DNA of 6,371 nucleotides from Campylobacterota bacterium (lineage in GTDB: Bacteria; Campylobacterota; Campylobacteria; Campylobacterales; Sulfurovaceae): contig DRQB01000214.1 in assembly GCA_011330645.1 (NCBI GenBank), forward strand, positions 1 to 6,371, given 5' to 3'. Of the stretch, positions 4,224-6,371 are shown piece by piece. The translations under genes were made by a program, and so were the position numbers. Each line of letters starts with the position of its first letter. Position 1 is the stretch's first letter. The notes under the pieces were generated by a model. It was given only the letters and a program-made list of their open reading frames with translations. It ran no database searches and had not been told where the DNA came from.

Positions 4224-5699
4224 ATGAATATTATTGACATTTTTATGACCCCTATACGTGCACTTAAAATGCGTTATGTCCCTCTTCTTCTTATTTATTT
4301 TGCCTATGGTTCCAGTGTTTTTGTGGCGATAGCTAAAGATTTTTGGGTGAAAAAAGAATTGGCACTCAGTGCTGAAGATTTGGTTGCATTGGGTGTGTGG
4401 CTTACTGTACCATGGACGATTAAAATGATATTTGGACAATTGGTAGATTCTGTGACCATTTTTGGTTCCAATAGAAAAGTTTATGTGTTTATCGGTGCGC
4501 TATTGATGGCATTAAGCACAGTGTTATTGATTGGAATTGTTGGAAAACATGTATGGATAGCAGGGTACAGTAAAGAAAGTGTGTATATATTTGCTTCTGT
4601 TTTAGGTGTGGTAGGTTTTGTGATGCAAGATGTGGTTGCCGATACGATGACCACTGAGGTGGTAGATAAAACACAATCAGATGATGAGATAAAAAAAGAA
4701 CTTGCAACCATACAGGTTCTCTCAAGACTATCTCTTGGGCTAGCTATTTTTATTATGGGCTGGTTAGGTGGGGAGTTGGCAGATATATATGATTATGAAA
4801 CGGTGTTTAAACTCTCTTTATTTATTCCTATTTTGTCTATTGTCGGGGTTTTGGTTGTAAAGCTCAATCCTGTTGAAAGTAGTCCTTTAAATAAACAAGT
4901 CCTGTTTGGGGGGATGCTCTTTGCTGTTTTTGTGGTACTTATAGGATACAATGAGGTACCATACTCACAAGAGATAGTTTTTGTAGTTTCTTTAGCTGTG
5001 GTTCTTTATCTTTTAAGTACATTGATAGAAGATTTAGACCCAAGTACTATCAAACATATCAAGATGGCAATGATTGTTATCTTCGTTTATAGAGCGATGC
5101 CTTCTGTCGGTCCAGCTTTACAATGGTGGGAGATAGATGTACTGAAGTTTGATGAAGCTTTTTTCGCAAAACTTTCTATGATTGGAGGAGGAATTGCCCT
5201 AGCTGGGATGTGGTTTGCTGCAAAATTTATTGTTGATAGATCTATAGGTAAAGTACTTATTTTTCTTACTATTATTAGTACGATATTGTCTTTGCCTATT
5301 TTGGCAATGTATTATCATTTACATACATTATTAGGGATTGATGCCCGTACTATTGCTTTGGTTGATACAGCCTTGGCTTCTCCTTTTGATTATATTGCCG
5401 GAGTATTGATGTTAACTTTGGTAGCTATTTATGCGCCTGAGGGTAAAAAGGGTACATGGTTTGCATTGATGGCATCACTCATGAATATTGCATTAAGTGC
5501 TTCAGGACTTTTTAGTAAATATTTGAACAAAGTTTTTTTACTTACAAGAGAAATAAAAGAGAAAGGTGTGGTAGTCACACCTGCCAATTATGATGATTTG
5601 GGTATATTACTTTGGATTGTCATAGGGGTGGGATTTATTGTTCCCATTGTAACTATATGGTTATTTAATCCTGATCCCAAAACACATAAAGAGAAATAA
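4224..5699 (+). CDS. BT1/folate-biopterin transporter family membrane protein (MFS-like)
   Basis: The product is a 491-residue polytopic inner-membrane protein with about 12 hydrophobic segments. Its motifs match the BT1 (folate-biopterin transporter) family of the major facilitator superfamily. They are P-W-T-I-K-M-I-F-G-Q-L-V-D (63-75) followed by F-G-S-N-R-K-V-Y (80-87), Q-D-V-V-A-D (135-140), and A-P-E-G-K-K-G-T-W-F-A-L (404-415) before an N-x-A-L-S segment. Family members in trypanosomatids, plants and cyanobacteria carry folates or pterins, but many bacterial members have no known substrate, so folate should not be taken as shown. The start at 4224 is chosen over 4194 for its ribosome binding site; the longer form would add ten hydrophobic residues. 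The stop overlaps the ATG of the following phosphatase gene, so the two are probably translationally coupled. The inverted repeat upstream suggests regulated expression. Confidence 0.85.
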   Translation: MNIIDIFMTPIRALKMRYVPLLLIYFAYGSSVFVAIAKDFWVKKELALSAEDLVALGVWLTVPWTIKMIFGQLVDSVTIFGSNRKVYVFIGALLMALSTVLLIGIVGKHVWIAGYSKESVYIFASVLGVVGFVMQDVVADTMTTEVVDKTQSDDEIKKELATIQVLSRLSLGLAIFIMGWLGGELADIYDYETVFKLSLFIPILSIVGVLVVKLNPVESSPLNKQVLFGGMLFAVFVVLIGYNEVPYSQEIVFVVSLAVVLYLLSTLIEDLDPSTIKHIKMAMIVIFVYRAMPSVGPALQWWEIDVLKFDEAFFAKLSMIGGGIALAGMWFAAKFIVDRSIGKVLIFLTIISTILSLPILAMYYHLHTLLGIDARTIALVDTALASPFDYIAGVLMLTLVAIYAPEGKKGTWFALMASLMNIALSASGLFSKYLNKVFLLTREIKEKGVVVTPANYDDLGILLWIVIGVGFIVPIVTIWLFNPDPKTHKEK

Positions 5700-6331
5700 T
5701 GATAATACTTTTTGATTTAGACGGAACTTTGATTGATTCAACTGAAGCAATCCTTGAAAGTTTTATGGTTGCTTTCCAAACATTTGATACCACTGTACCT
5801 TCTGATGAGGCAATAAAAGCACAAATTGGACATCCTCTTGATGCAATGTTCTTAACACTTGGTGTAGAAAAAAGTAAGGTCTGGAACTATGTAGATGCCT
5901 ATAAAATGCATTATAGAAAAATATCTTGTGCAAAAACAATTTTACTCCCTGATGCGAGAGAAGCCGTGATGTTAGCACGTAAGTATGCAACCTTAGGTGT
6001 GGTGACAACAAAAACAGCAAAATATTCCATAGAATTGCTGGAACATATGGGACTAATGCAATATTTTGATGTATTGATAGGAAGAGAAGATGTAGAGCAT
6101 CCTAAGCCACATCCTGAGCCCATCATTAAAGCTTTATCGAAGTTACAACGTGATACAACTAAGTATTGGATGATAGGTGATACACCGATGGACTTATTGG
6201 CAGCAAAAGCTGCTAACATAAACAGTGTAGCCGTGACGTGTGGCTACGCAGATGAAGATACCTTATGTCAATATACTGATAACGTATCTCAAACAGCATT
6301 AGAAGCTGTGAAGTTTATCACCGTATCATAA
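5699..6331 (+). CDS. HAD-family hydrolase, phosphoglycolate phosphatase-like
   Basis: The product is a 210-residue cytoplasmic protein with all four HAD motifs. They are D-L-D-G-T-L-I-D (6-13, nucleophile Asp6 and acid Asp8), V-V-T-T (101-104), the lysine in H-P-K-P-H-P (Lys136), and G-D-T-P-M-D (160-165, metal-binding Asp161 and Asp165). The helical cap sits between motifs I and II (about 15-80), as in subfamily IA, which includes phosphoglycolate phosphatase (Gph) and the pyrophosphatase PpaX. The length fits Gph-type enzymes. The true substrate cannot be read from the sequence, and the family is promiscuous. Its ATG overlaps the transporter stop by one base (TAATG), with AAGAGA just upstream inside the transporter gene. 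The pairing could mean that the phosphatase works on a compound carried by the transporter, but this is inference. Confidence 0.9.
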   Translation: MIILFDLDGTLIDSTEAILESFMVAFQTFDTTVPSDEAIKAQIGHPLDAMFLTLGVEKSKVWNYVDAYKMHYRKISCAKTILLPDAREAVMLARKYATLGVVTTKTAKYSIELLEHMGLMQYFDVLIGREDVEHPKPHPEPIIKALSKLQRDTTKYWMIGDTPMDLLAAKAANINSVAVTCGYADEDTLCQYTDNVSQTALEAVKFITVS

Positions 6332-6340
6332 GTATACGTT

Positions 6341-6368
6341 AAAAAAATTGTAATTTCAAGCACAATTT
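6341..6368 (-). terminator. Terminator on the - strand at the right edge
   Basis: AAATTGT (6345-6351) and ACAATTT (6362-6368) are 7-bp arms around a 10-base loop. Read on the - strand the hairpin runs straight into a T-tract (6347-6341), the standard form of an intrinsic terminator. It probably ends a convergent gene lying beyond the window; on the + strand it may also stop the transporter-phosphatase transcript, but the downstream bases are not visible. Confidence 0.55.
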
Positions 6369-6371
6369 AAG

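Noticed and set aside
6322..6338. CGTAT...ATACG hairpin over the phosphatase stop codon as its terminator
   Set aside because: The stem is only 5 bp and an A-run, not a T-run, follows on the + strand.

Overview
The window is AT-rich and looks like chromosomal DNA of a sulfur-oxidising member of Campylobacterota (Epsilonproteobacteria), plausibly a Sulfurovum- or Sulfurimonas-like organism. Three things suggest this: the order RecB/AddA-like nuclease, rplM, rpsI, which I recall from Campylobacter; an S9 protein that reads like the Campylobacter one; and a sulfide:quinone oxidoreductase (SQR). The genus is inference.

Left part (1-1140, + strand): the last 52 codons of an AddA/RecB-type nuclease, then a short leader with a -10 box and a small hairpin, then the ribosomal pair rplM-rpsI, closed by two tandem hairpins. 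A separate -10 box then drives a 73-residue protein of unknown function (1223-1444).

Middle part (1422-3977, - strand). In transcription order (right to left) it holds sqr, then a 53-residue small gene with a strong ribosome binding site only 16 nt downstream, then a perfect 10-bp stem terminator. After that comes a 270-residue protein with a peptide-deformylase fold signature in which every metal ligand and the catalytic glutamate are replaced, fused to a hydrophobic C-terminal part with two or three membrane segments and a CxxC. This last gene runs tail-to-tail into the 73-residue gene, overlapping it by 23 bp.

Right part (3978-6371, + strand): a 246-bp divergent intergenic region, AT-rich, with a 27-bp perfect inverted repeat. 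It precedes a two-gene operon: a 12-helix-type transporter of the BT1/folate-biopterin family and, overlapping it by one base, a HAD-family phosphatase resembling phosphoglycolate phosphatase. A hairpin with a T-tract on the - strand closes the window and suggests a convergent gene beyond the right edge.

SQR feeds electrons from sulfide into the quinone pool at the membrane. The 53-residue protein, with a predicted in-plane amphipathic helix, is probably co-transcribed with it. The dead deformylase-membrane fusion is the most unusual gene; its link to sulfide oxidation is positional only, because a terminator separates them. No RNA genes, mobile elements or CRISPR arrays were seen, and no gene-free stretch exceeds 300 bases.
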